A DNA stretch of 29,757 nt from Brachionus koreanus (Eukaryota > Rotifera > Eurotatoria > Ploima > Brachionidae), in assembly GCA_016987375.1 (NCBI GenBank), contig PJRA01000503.1:5737-35493 (forward strand). The letters run 5' to 3'. The notes beneath the pieces are model-generated. The model worked only from the letters and a program-made list of their open reading frames with translations, was not told where the DNA came from and made no database searches. The position numbers and the translations under genes are program-made. Position 1 is the first letter of the stretch. Each line of letters begins with the position of its first letter. This document shows positions 19,974-29,757 of the stretch, in pieces.

Positions 19974-21937
19974 ATTGCTATCATATAATCAATCCTAAAC
20001 TTTATAAAAGAATTAAACGAAACCAACACAGGACAAAAACATATTTATGTTATTAATGTTAAAAATGTACATTAATTAGAAGATTGTTAATGTGGTATGG
20101 TTTAACATGTTATGCTACACATGAAAATATTTCTCTTTATTAAAATCTTTCAATTAAAAAAAATTCTTAAGAATTTTTAAATTAAAAATATAACTAATTT
20201 TGTTTAATTTTTTTTCTGAGAAATTTAGGACTTTCGAAAATTATTAAAATTTAATATCTTATGCTTATAATTTTCCTAATAAAATTTAAAATAATAAACT
20301 TTTTAAAATTTTAGTTTCAATTATAATCTGTATGAAAAAAAATGAAGGATACAATTAAATAAGTTTTAAATGATTTATTCTTTTAAAATTCATTTATTCA
20401 ATTGTATTAAAATAGTATTTACAGACCGTCATAATAGCGAACATCGTTAATAGATCTATAGTTCAAGAGAATTGAAATTTAAATCCCGTTTTCCTTTGCT
20501 TTAGGCTACCAACATAAATCGGAAATGCATTTTTTGCTTTATTTTGAAAAAAATTTTATTATTGAAAATAAAAATTTAAGCTTTGCTTTTTTGTCTCTTA
20601 TTATTTTAGCCTTTAATTATGCAAAATAAAACCTTAAACTCTAAATTTGAAACGAAACAAAATACTGTTTGAAAGATTAAAAATAATCAATTTAAATTTA
20701 AGGAAATATTTTTAAAAATGTATTATTTAGTTATTGATTAAATGAGAAAATGATATTAAACAAACATTTTCTTTTGCTTTCCGAGCATTTTAAAATTTTG
20801 CTTTTGAATAGTTTGAAATCGATTGAAAACAAATTTCTCAGAAGCAAAAACAATTTTTTGGGATAATAAATAAGCTATTTAAAGTCTTTTAAATTTCTTC
20901 AATATCTACTATAATAAAATTATTTTTTTAATATAAAATAATTTAAAAGCTTCTCTCATTTCTGATAAAATTTAAAAAATAAAATAAAATCATGCAATTT
21001 CAGAAACTAATCAGTGTTGTTTTTAATTCAAACAATTCTTTTTAAATATCTTTTGTGAAATGTGTTCCAATGACTTAAAAATCGTGTTTCAACACCCTTA
21101 AATTCTAATTAGTTGAAATTTTAATTTAGAATGTGAAAGTAAAAATTATGATTTTTTGAATGACAATTTGACATTTTTATGTTTGGATTTAAAATACAAT
21201 AAAACAAAGTTTTAAATTCATTGTTTATTTTTTCAAAATTAGTTTTATGAAAAAAATCGTTTTGTGACTGACGTATATATGTGGAAATAATAAGATGTGA
21301 ATAAAAAAGAGATTAAATGGGTAGATTTTTTTAAAAAAAAATTTAAAATATAGTTATACTTTAAAACATTCGGAATAGTCGGCCTGGCATTTAATATCTA
21401 TAGTACTATTGTACTTTCTAAAATAAATTTTTATGCTTAAAAACGTGTTATTCTACCTAATTAAATTTTCTTTTTCAGCACGTAACCTTTTTTTAAAATG
21501 AATATTTTACTTATGAATATGCTCAAATCAAAATAAAAACTACATCCTATTAAGCTTATTGACAGTAATGAAATGTGAAAAATCATATTCAGCGAAAAAA
21601 ATTAGCTATTCTAAAATTAGGCTCTTTGAACATATTCAAAATAAAAGTAATCTTTATAAAATGAACTTGAAATTAAAAATCATAACATTTAATCTTATTT
21701 AAATGAAAGGTTCTGGATAAATTAATCTCCAAGTAATGATTTTTAATGTTGAAATCAATAAGAAAAAGTTTGATTAAAATACAAGATAAATATATGTAAG
21801 CTATCTAGTTAAACCTTCATCAAGACAGCTATGTATACTTGATATACTCATTTGAAATAAGCCGCTTGAATTTAAAATAAAATTAGCGTTTTCAGAAAAC
21901 TTTCTCTTGTCTTGTTAATATCGAAGAATTAAAGAGT
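19974..21937. other. Gene-poor AT-rich stretch
   Basis: No convincing frame, RNA gene or element border on either strand. Confidence 0.5.
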
Positions 21938-22153
21938 TTAACACTAGAAGAGCCAAAATGACTCGTTTGAAAAATTTCTATATCCTCATATCTTTTGAAT
22001 GGATTTTTCAAATAAATATATCTGTTTTGAATTATGTAGATTTTAAAATTTTCTTTAAAAAATGGTATTACTTTATAAAATTATTTTAGTTTTTTTATAA
22101 AATATTTATGAATTAAAAAAACCTGAAAAAATGCTTGGTGCTTCTAGTGTTAA
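21938..22153. mobile_element. piggyBac-like MITE, 208 bp, in TTAA sites
   Basis: The element spans 21942-22149 between two TTAA tetranucleotides (21938-21941 and 22150-22153). The ends are inverted: CACTAGAAGAGCC on the left and CACTAGAAGCACC from the right. TTAA target and CACTAGAA-type termini fit piggyBac-like non-autonomous elements. The open frame at 22131-22313 crosses its border and is chance. Confidence 0.75.
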
Positions 22154-22253
22154 ATGTTCAAAAATTTATATTATTCAGGGTTTAGCATTTGATCAATTAT
22201 GTAATAATTGGCATAAAACAAACCTAATCTTGATTAGAATCAAAATAGAGAAT

Positions 22254-22616
22254 ATAATGGGAGCGCTGACCAAAAAAAATTTAAAACTTTGTTCGATTTT
22301 TTCCTTAAAATAGCACCAATCTCATAAATTCATTCTTATTCTACACATTATTTAATTTTAATTCAAATTTTTTTAGTTAAAGTTTACATAATGAGTTTTT
22401 AATTCTTTCTAGATAAATCATTGTAAATTTCTTTTCTAACATTTAAAAATTTAAAAGCTAAACTCAATCTAAATTAACTTTTTTGTTATTTTGCAACATT
22501 GGGCGACACCAAAAAATTAATCATGTGCCTGAAAGGAAGGACTAAGTCTCCATTCCAACCGGCCAAGGCTTCGCCTAAATTATTTTAAATAAATAAATAA
22601 ATAAATAATGGGAGCG
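22254..22616 (+). mobile_element. Retroposed 3' end, 339 bp, with 12-bp TSD
   Basis: The element spans 22266-22604, flanked by a perfect 12-bp direct repeat ATAATGGGAGCG (22254-22265 and 22605-22616). It ends in a run of AAAT units (22587-22604). Upstream of the tail is a less AT-rich segment (22500-22580) with the stem-loop AGGC/GCCT (22566-22576). The rest is AT-rich and non-coding. Interpreted as a 5'-truncated non-LTR 3' UTR or SINE. Confidence 0.75.
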
Positions 22617-25600
22617 TTTGTAAGCAAGAAAAAACTGATTAAAATTTAGTAGTTTTATATTCAAAGAAATTACTAGAGGTCCAATTTTTTAACATCATTG
22701 AAATTTACTTTTAATAGGCTACTTTTATATCCTAATTTTCCCATTTTTAGATTTTTAGAATCATTGTTAAAATCTAATAATTAAAATTTTTACTCTTTTT
22801 TTCCAAATAGACATCGAGTTTTTCATTTAAAGTTCAAAGATGAAAAATGAAAATAATTTTGAATTTATTAAAACAAAAAAAAATTAAAAATAACATTTTA
22901 CTTTCTTTTGAATCTAACAGCATCTACTTATTTGTAGAAATAGACTTAGATTTTGCATCTTTTTGATTTCCTCAATAATTGAGAAAAATGAGTAAAAAAG
23001 TTGTCGTCGAAAATAAATTACGGCTTTTAATTTATTTAAATTTTTTAATACTAAACAAAAATTGAGAGAGGTAAGACTTAGTTATTTTTTCCTAAATTAT
23101 TTGAATTTATTTTATATCAAGTTCTATTTAAAAGATAATAATACAAGATGAAAAAATATGGTGATCTCATAATCTTTAAAAAAAAACAAAGAAGTTTAAC
23201 AAAATTAACTATCTTTCTTTCTAGTGAAAAGAAAATTTCAAAGAGAATTAACAGTTAAATTATCTGTGTCATAGTTAAAAACAGATTCAGATTTTGTAAT
23301 CAAGAAAACTAATCTGTATGATTCTTTTATGTAAATAGTTAAAAAATAGAGGAAGAGAGAGAGAGAGAGTTTTTTAATGTTACAGGAATTAAGCTAAAAC
23401 GATTTTCTAAAAAAAGAAAAGAAGGAAAAGAATAATTTTTTTAATTATCGCTTAATTAATGACTCATTCAACGCTTGAATTAAAAACTTAATGCAAATTC
23501 TAAAAAAATAATTTTTAAAAGCTGTTTAATTGCATCAAAGTTCAATCCTTTTTAAAAAACTATCGTGCTGAAATAATTTCAAGTTCTTAATAATGTACTC
23601 GAATTAAAGCATCATCAGTAATAAAAATAAAGCAGTAATAATTTATCTATCTTGATTTATTTCATAAAATAAATAATTTATTTTAAAATTCACTAGATTT
23701 ATGAAAAAGAGAAAATCTTAATTAGAATCAAACAAACCATGTTAAAATGCAATTAAAAAAGATGTTTTTGAGCAATCTTTTTGATTTAATGTACTTTGGC
23801 TCGAAAGAATTAAAATTAAATGAAGAAATTAAGCAATTTTGGTTGTTTTAAAACAACGACAAAATAAAAGCTTTTTTTTGTTGAAAAATTGATGTGTTTT
23901 TCCGGTAATTTGGCCTTCAGCTGCCTTAATTTATTGAAAGCACATCAGTAAATTTAATCAAAAAAAAATGTTAGCAAAATTTAAAAAATTCATAAAGGCG
24001 AATCATCATTTGAATTTTGTCGTTTGAACACATTTATCTCTTGCTGTTACTGTAATAAATTAATTACTTATTAGATTGGATTTGATTCATTGTAATGTAT
24101 AAAACATTTTCAGTTTTGCCTTTGGTGCTAACTTCTTTTAATAAATACTAATAATTTATTTGTTATTTCAAAGATTTTTCATTTTCTTCTTGATTTTACT
24201 AACAACAAAATTAGATAATTCATAAAATAAAATGACTGCAATCGAATAAGTTTTTTATTATTTAAAAAATTCGGCAAACATTTTGACAATGTGAAAAAAT
24301 AAAAACCACTTTGGGCTTATTCAGGATTCTCGTACATAACTACTATGATAAATTTAAATTCCAAAAATTTGTCATATCTAATAAAATTAACTTTTATTAT
24401 CAAGAAATAGAAAGAAACAGGAAGCTTATTGATAAGTGTTTTAAGAGTGTTTTTCCAAAATTACAAGTTATTTGATTAAGTAAATTAATCAAAATTTTCA
24501 AAAAAATCAATAAATTTCCATAAATTAACTTAAAGATTCGAAAAACTAAAAAAATTTTAAGATTTATTAATTTTTATTAATCAAATTTTTATTATGATTA
24601 AGTTTAATTAGAAAAATATAGCCGCATTTAATAACTTATTAAAAAAGAAGTTTTTGTCCTTAGGCACTTTTATTTTAATAATTTGACTAAAATCTTTTTT
24701 TAAGTTTTGTTGATTTTTTGCGTTTCATAAAATTAATGTTGAATTTAGGAATTTTATATTTATTTTTCTCCTCCATAATTTGAAAATATTTGAGCATTAA
24801 AACAAAAGAATGCTGATAAAAAATCAGATTTTTTGCAGTCTTCAATTATTTGTATTCCAAAGCAGATAAGAAAGATGATGGTAGAAAAAAAAACTTTAGT
24901 TAAAATTTAAGATTTAAAAAATAGAAAAATTTAATTTTGAATAAGATTAATAATTGTTTAAAGTTTCTCAAGTTAATATTTTTATTATTGCTTACAAGTG
25001 GACTAGTCATGGTATTACAATTGTAATTTTTTTAGATGCTTTTCTTTAAATGAAAATTTATTTACAATTAGTGTTAGTATTTGTAGTAATGTTTACTTTA
25101 GATTAGTACCCTAGGGCCGTTCTATGCGATCCTCACGTTAGACGTTTTAGTAAGCAACTATTTTTGCTCCATGTAAACCAAAAAGCTTATGGTTTAGTTA
25201 GTTCACAAATCAAGTGATATCGACAACGATGTAAATATGCTCAGTGCATTTCATTTTCACAAGAAAATAAATTTATTAATTAAAATTAATTAACTTCAAC
25301 AATAAATATTTTTACATTCATTTAGAAATTTTTTTTTTTTGACAAAATGTAAATACTTTTAAATTCTTGCATTTTCACATTTAAATATTTTCCAAAAATT
25401 TTTAAAAGCTTTCCAATTTGAACAAAATAAAATACATTGAAAAAATCTGCTCTTATGTAAAAAGTAGACAACTAGTAAAACATCTTTACAATTTAAATTG
25501 ATTATTGATTTGATTTTCTAAATAAAAAGAAAGTATAAGTTTTGATTTAGATAAAAAAGGTGAAATAAATTATTTAAAATTTAATTTATTTCTTTTTATC

Positions 25601-25864
25601 TTTAATGCAAATAAGAAAAATCTTAAAAAAAGTAAAATCTGATTTTTAAAAGAAAATCAGTAAAATGTTACTTATTATCTTTAATATTTATAGGAATATG
25701 GAAAAATTATCTCTCATTGCTTTTTACTTTCAAGAACAAACAAAGTTGAACAAAAATGCTGACGCATAAATTCTTGATGATTGCTTTTAAAAAAAATATT
25801 AGCTGTACAAAAAAAAAAATTTAATAGTCTTTAATTTGAAAATTAAAAATGTTTTTTAATCATC
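22617..25864. other. Gene-poor AT-rich stretch
   Basis: No gene seen. It holds a short (GA)n microsatellite at about 23352-23369 and one compositionally distinct patch near 25110-25150 (GGGCCGTTCTATGCGATCC), which may be a transposon end. An AAACCA/TGGTTT stem lies near 25177-25196. Confidence 0.5.
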
Positions 25865-25866
25865 TA

Positions 25867-26392
25867 CAGCGGTTCTAATAAAAACGAAACGGTCCCAGGC
25901 CAGCCGGCGATTTGCCGACCATTTTGCGTCCCGGCCGACCTATTCATCCGACCAGTCCGTCCGACCAAACCGTCCGTCCTAGCCATCCATCAAAGCCGTT
26001 CCATCCGGCCGTCCCATCCGGCCATCATAGCCGACCTAAAAAATAAATAAATTAATTTAAAAAAATAAATTTTAAAAGCTGGATATGACGGATGGGTCGG
26101 CCAGATGGAACGGTTTTGATGTCCGGTTGGGACGGCCGGGTCGGTCGGATGGGTCGGCTATGATGTCCGGGTCGGCCGGATGGGACGGCCGGGTCGTTCG
26201 GATGGGTCGGCTATGATGGCCGGATGGAACGGTTTTGATGGCCGGTTAGGACGGCCGGGTCGGTCGGATGGAACGGCTTTGATGGATGGCTAGGACGGAC
26301 GGTTTGGTCGGATGAATAGGTCGGCCGGGACGCAAAATGGTCGGCAAATCGCCGGCTGGCCTGGGACCGTTTCGTTTTTATTAGAACCGCTG
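25867..26392. mobile_element. GC-rich foldback MITE, Tc1/mariner-like termini
   Basis: A 526-bp element between TA dinucleotides (25865-25866 and 26393-26394), with termini CAGCGGTTCTAATAAAAACG. The left arm 25867-26006 and right arm 26266-26392 are inverted copies. They are identical over 127 bp except for a 13-bp gain (AGTCCGTCCGACC) in the left arm. Most of the element is GC-rich, in sharp contrast to its surroundings, and is built from GGCCGGATGG-type words. The inner right side is a tandem array (26082-26265) and an AT-rich spacer (26034-26078) separates the arms. No ORF was found. TA flanks with CAG termini suggest mobilisation by a Tc1/mariner-type transposase. Confidence 0.9.
26082..26330 (+). 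repeat. Tandem GC-rich array within the foldback element
   Basis: Irregular repeats of 45-60 bp built from GATGGGTCGGCTATGATG, GATGGAACGGTTTTGATG and GGACGGCCGGGTCGG modules. GATGGGTCGG begins at 26091, 26148 and 26201; GATGGAACGG begins at 26104, 26223 and 26267. The array overlaps the right inverted repeat and explains the arm-length asymmetry. Confidence 0.8.
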
Positions 26393-26394
26393 TA

Positions 26395-27535
26395 AATTGA
26401 ATTCTTAATTCAAAATAGACCTAAGTAGTACCCAAAAAAATGTTGAATGTTACTCATCAGCTTCCTTCTTATATCTGATTGAATCAAAATTTAAATTTAA
26501 AGGGTTGATTTTAAAAATTACTCATGCTAAATGTGAAAATTATGAAGCAAAACCTGACAATCTTATTAATCAATTAAAACAGATCTGAACATTTGATCTA
26601 AGGAATATTTTATTTTCATTTTGGTACTTTAAAAATTTTAGAAGAATATTAATATTTTAGTAACTCTAAAATATTGCCTGAAAATCTTCATAGAACAAAC
26701 AATTGATCAAATAAAATCAAATATCAATTAACAAAAAGAGAATTTTTATTTAAATAAATTTTAAAAAATATCCAGAATCAAAACTAAAGAATATTTTAAG
26801 TAATAATTGAAATCGTTCTTTATATATGCTTCAAATATTAATTTCGAAATAGAATTTTAAGAAAGAGCGAAATCAGACTAAAAATTTTTGTTTTCAAAAT
26901 TTTGTAAATTTAATTATCAAAGGATTGGGATACTTTAATTGATTGATGACATAAAAAAACTCCTGAACCTCAATTAATCTGCATTTATTTTTCAATTAAA
27001 ATGATTTTAGTATAATCTGAAAAATAAAATTATAATTGCAAATAAGTTTAGTTTAGCAAAAAGTGATGTTTTTCATTCATTCAATTAGTTGAAATTATAA
27101 TAATCACTCTAAATTTTTTTACATTCCCTTAAAGGCGTTAAATGAATGAATGAATTAGTATATATTAGATAATTTAGAAATGTCAATTAAAATAAAAAAC
27201 AAAATTTATTTATTTTATTCAATCTTAAGCATTTAAAACTAAAATTATCAAGCTTGAATTCCTAACACTTTATGAAAAGTTATGTTACATGATTTTTGAA
27301 AAAAGTACAAAATCAATTACCCTAAAATTTACAATAACAATTTGAATCGTAGGGAAAAAGTAAAGTTTTTAAGCATCACAAAACTTTAAATGGAGGATGT
27401 AAAAACAAGTTGTAATTCAAGACTTAACATAATAAAATATCTATCAAATAAAAATGGCCTCTGAAACCTAAAACATCATAAAATCTATACAAATCTTTGA
27501 TAGGATCAATATTAGACTATTAGTTACTTGGTTTA
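26395..27535. other. AT-rich spacer without gene
   Basis: No frame or element end recognised on either strand. Confidence 0.5.
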
Positions 27536-27537
27536 TA

Positions 27538-28334
27538 CAGTATGTTGCAAAAATTTAGAAATTTTTTTGTTTGTGGACACAAAGATTGTTTTTATGTATG
27601 TAAAAGGCGGGAAAATAAAAGGCGGCTCTCTGAGTTAGCGGTATGTGCTGAAGCCCCATCTTGTCGAAAAATCCAAAGATCATTTGGATCAAATAGAAGT
27701 TCAACAGATGGTAAAAGATTGTTTTTCAAGGTGTTAATGTAGACAAATTGATTAATTTGTCCTGTATAAATGTTGCATATACCACTGCCTTAGTAGGAAA
27801 TGCATCTCCATATACTGGCTCTAAACCTTTTTTTTTGGAGATATCTCATTATAGTATACTTACTTATCCTAAACACTAGAGTCTAAAAATTAAAATTAGT
27901 GGCGAGTTTTTGATAGCTAGTAGTAGGATCTTCTTTAATCTGTCAAAAAATGTAATTTTCATCCCTAAAAGTTAGCTTCCGAGGTCTACCAGAACGGCTT
28001 CAGAGACAGAACCAGTCTCTTTATATCATTCCTTGGTTGAAGAGACACATTTTGGACATACACCTAACAACTTGGCTATTTCGTTTTGCTTTTTATCTCC
28101 ACTTTTTAGCCAGCCACGATCTGCCATTTTTTTTGGGCTAGACACATTTTTTTATCCATCTTTTGCCAAATTAAAAATTTTTTGGTAATGTTATTTAGAG
28201 ACCAAATGAGCAATCGGAGAGTTTTTAAATTAAGCAGTTTAAGAGAATAGAAATAATCATAAAGTTGTGAAAAAATTTAGTAATGATTGTTAAAACTTTT
28301 AGATTACCCGAATTTAAACTTTTGCACCGACTTA
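27538..28334 (-). mobile_element. Internally deleted Tc1-like transposon
   Basis: Its left border follows TA (27536-27537) with CAGTATGTTGCAAAAATTTAG. The right border, read inward as CGGTGCAAAAGTTTAAA, resembles it, giving worn inverted repeats. Inside is a broken Tc1 transposase on the minus strand. At about 0.8 kb it is well short of a full Tc1 element (around 1.3-1.6 kb), in agreement with the missing middle of the gene. Confidence 0.7.
27600..28127 (-). pseudogene. Tc1-family transposase, broken
   Basis: Minus strand. The N-terminal helix-turn-helix is readable from ATG at 28127: MADRGWLKSGDKKQNEIAKL and then LGVCPKCVSSTKE, followed by a stop and YKETGSVSE. After a frameshift comes SGRPRKLTFRDENY, the standard GRPR linker of Tc1 transposases. 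The central part, with the first catalytic Asp, is missing. Near 27740-27620 the frame VYINTLKNNLLPSVELLF leads into LWIFRQDGASAHTA, the segment with the second catalytic Asp of the DDE domain. Stops and shifts rule out function. Confidence 0.85.
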
Positions 28335-28435
28335 AGTTTTTTAATTTTTAGAGGAAGTTTTTTGATTATAAATTTTTACAAGATAATTATATTTTTATGC
28401 CAAGTGTGATACATCAAATTGCAGAGGAAAAAAAA

Positions 28436-28565
28436 TTTTCAATTAAGTTTATTTTTTTTTCTTTTGCACTCTAATATTTGTAAAATTCAATATAAAAAAA
28501 TTTTCAATTAAGTTTATTTTTTTTTCTTTTGCACTCTAATATTTGTAAAATTCAATATAAAAAAA
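28436..28565 (+). repeat. Perfect 65-bp tandem duplication
   Basis: Unit 28436-28500 is repeated without a mismatch as 28501-28565 (both contain CTTTTGCACTCTAATATTTG and a nine-T run). Identity even in homopolymer lengths points to a very recent duplication, or to an assembly artefact. Confidence 0.85.
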
Positions 28566-28639
28566 TTTAGATAAATAAAATAATTTATTTTTAAACTATT
28601 GCAACATTATTTATATTCAGAAACAAACATTAAAAAATT

Positions 28640-29333
28640 ACATGTTATTCAAAATTCAGCAGTTCGATCTATTTTGAAGCTGAAATAATATGCCCCCTCC
28701 AATATTATGCATCAAGAGGCTTTCAATAAACTTAAACTTGAGTGAGAGATACGTCAGTCATTCTGTTCTACTGGTTGTCAGATTGGTGGAAGAATATAAG
28801 GAAGGTTTCGAATCAAGATATATTGAATACCCTACTCCACTTTGTAATTGCTACCTCACTATTATTATTGCTTTTTCTGATATTAAACATTTGTATTCTG
28901 TTAATTTCATTTTATCTTTTTTTTAATATTTTTCTATCTATTTCCTTAATAAATTATATTTACTATATTTTTATATTAATTCATTTTATTCTAATTTTAA
29001 ATTTTTGTTAACGTATAATTGTAAAACATGCAAATTTTTAAATTACTGAGTGAATTTTTTAAAAATTAAAAATCTGAATATTTAATAAAATTTCTGACGA
29101 TTATTTCAGTAAATAACTTAAATGGAAATTAATTTTTACAAATTTACTGATCTATACGTTAATTTAGAAAATTACTGGAAAAAAAAATTTCAAACATCAT
29201 TTTTGTTTCATTATTTTAGATATTTACTGATCAACCAGAAAAATTAGAAAATTCGGTGGTTTACATTTTACTATTACATAAATTTTAATCTGAAGGAGCA
29301 AATGCTCAGTAAAGAAAACAAATAAATAAATAA
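28640..29333 (+). mobile_element. Non-LTR copy C, 3' end
   Basis: Plus-strand 3' portion of the family seen in copies A and B. It carries the sequence ending ...TCCAATATTATGCATCAAGAGG and the coding words EAFNKLKL, LSERYVSHSV, VVRLVEEYKEGFESRYIEY and PTPLC (28690-28850). These form the usual extreme C-terminus of Jockey-type ORF2 and are split by frameshifts. It is followed by an AT-rich 3' UTR, a perfect stem-loop GAGCA/TGCTC (29296-29307) and an AAAT-type tail ending near 29333. 5'-truncated. No target duplication was found. Confidence 0.8.
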
Positions 29334-29757
29334 TAAAAGTATCCTTCAAATTATCGATTCAAAAAATTCAAAGAAAATACTTGAGATTTAAGTTTAATTT
29401 AGAAAAAATATCATACAAACCCAAATTCAATACAAACATGTTAAACTTTAATAATCTTTTCATACTTATTTTGAAATCGCATAAAAAATGCACTAGGCGG
29501 GCAAAACTTGATGATGCCCGTCTTGAAGGCTGCGGAGGATAGAGTTTTTTTACTAAATTTTCACTTTTTTTTTTATTCTCAATACTTTTATCTATCAAAT
29601 TTGGTTTTATGAAACAAAAGAACAGAACAAAATGTTAAGAATTCTTTTAACTTTTGTTTTTAAAATCAGAAGCAACTTCTTTAAATGCAACATGCTGCAA
29701 CATTCAAAGTTGCACAATTATGAAAAATCTGGTAAAATTCTGCAAACTTAGCATAAT
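29334..29757. other. Right-hand flank, no gene recognised
   Basis: Contains a minus-strand open frame of 76 codons (29368-29598) of low conviction and a stem-loop CGGGCA/TGCCCG (29498-29520) within a less AT-rich patch. That patch could be another retroelement end, but no tail follows on either side. Confidence 0.4.

Noticed and set aside
22131..22313. Plus-strand ORF of 60 codons
   Set aside because: Crosses the border of the piggyBac-like MITE and the 12-bp TSD; chance frame.
23352..23369. (GA)n tract as a regulatory element
   Set aside because: Simple microsatellite with no gene nearby.
25867..26392. CRISPR-like or satellite array
   Set aside because: Repeats are irregular, lack unique spacers and lie within inverted arms with TA flanks; a foldback transposon explains them better.
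27542..27742. Plus-strand ORF of 66 codons
   Set aside because: Antisense to the Tc1 transposase remnant and runs into its terminal repeat.
28742..29011. Plus-strand ORF of 89 codons with a membrane-like C-terminus
   Set aside because: One of several frames across the frameshifted LINE C-terminus; the hydrophobic tail is translated T-rich 3' UTR.

Overview
The window is AT-rich eukaryotic DNA, almost certainly from a small-genome metazoan. Evidence: a spliced FAM81-family coiled-coil gene with four very short GT-AG introns, an intronless rhodopsin-class GPCR resembling FMRFamide-type neuropeptide receptors, AATAAA signals close behind stop codons, and remnants of animal-type transposons (Jockey-like non-LTR elements, MULE, Tc1, hAT, piggyBac). 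A monogonont rotifer or a similar compact AT-rich lophotrochozoan would fit, but that is inference. No bacterial, phage, CRISPR, rRNA or tRNA feature was recognised.

Layout. 1-1551: 3' part of a decayed MULE transposon, with broken transposase and a terminal array of 14-15 bp repeats. 1621-3355: an unassigned minus ORF and a decayed non-LTR retrotransposon (copy A, minus). 3498-5058: a 1.56 kb DNA element with long, almost identical inverted repeats around a transposase-like ORF fragment. 5779-7536: an unrecognised plus-strand protein gene, probably two exons. 7745-9481: non-LTR copy B (minus). 9851-11087: FAM81-family gene (minus, five exons, 342 aa). 11787-12549: a different non-LTR family (plus), cut by a piggyBac-like MITE. 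13515-15260: GPCR gene (minus, 581 aa). 15470-16069: non-LTR copy D (minus), carrying a 278-bp hAT MITE. 16070-25860: almost 10 kb without a recognisable gene, holding small mobile elements (second hAT MITE, Tc1-like MITE, a 144-bp element with 16-bp TSD, a piggyBac-like MITE, a 339-bp retroposed 3' end with 12-bp TSD). 25867-26392: a GC-rich foldback element with 127-bp perfect inverted repeats and TA flanks. 27538-28334: internally deleted Tc1 element. 28436-29333: a perfect 65-bp tandem duplication and non-LTR copy C (plus).

Only three loci look like functional host genes: the 5779-7536 gene, FAM81 and the GPCR. They share no evident pathway, as expected for eukaryotic neighbours. The rest is a record of nested and successive transposition. 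The strongest candidates for something undescribed are the GC-rich foldback element and the 3498-5058 long-TIR element, both apparently young because their arms match almost perfectly. A further pattern worth testing is a recurrent stem-loop just upstream of the (AAAT)n tail of several retroposed 3' ends.
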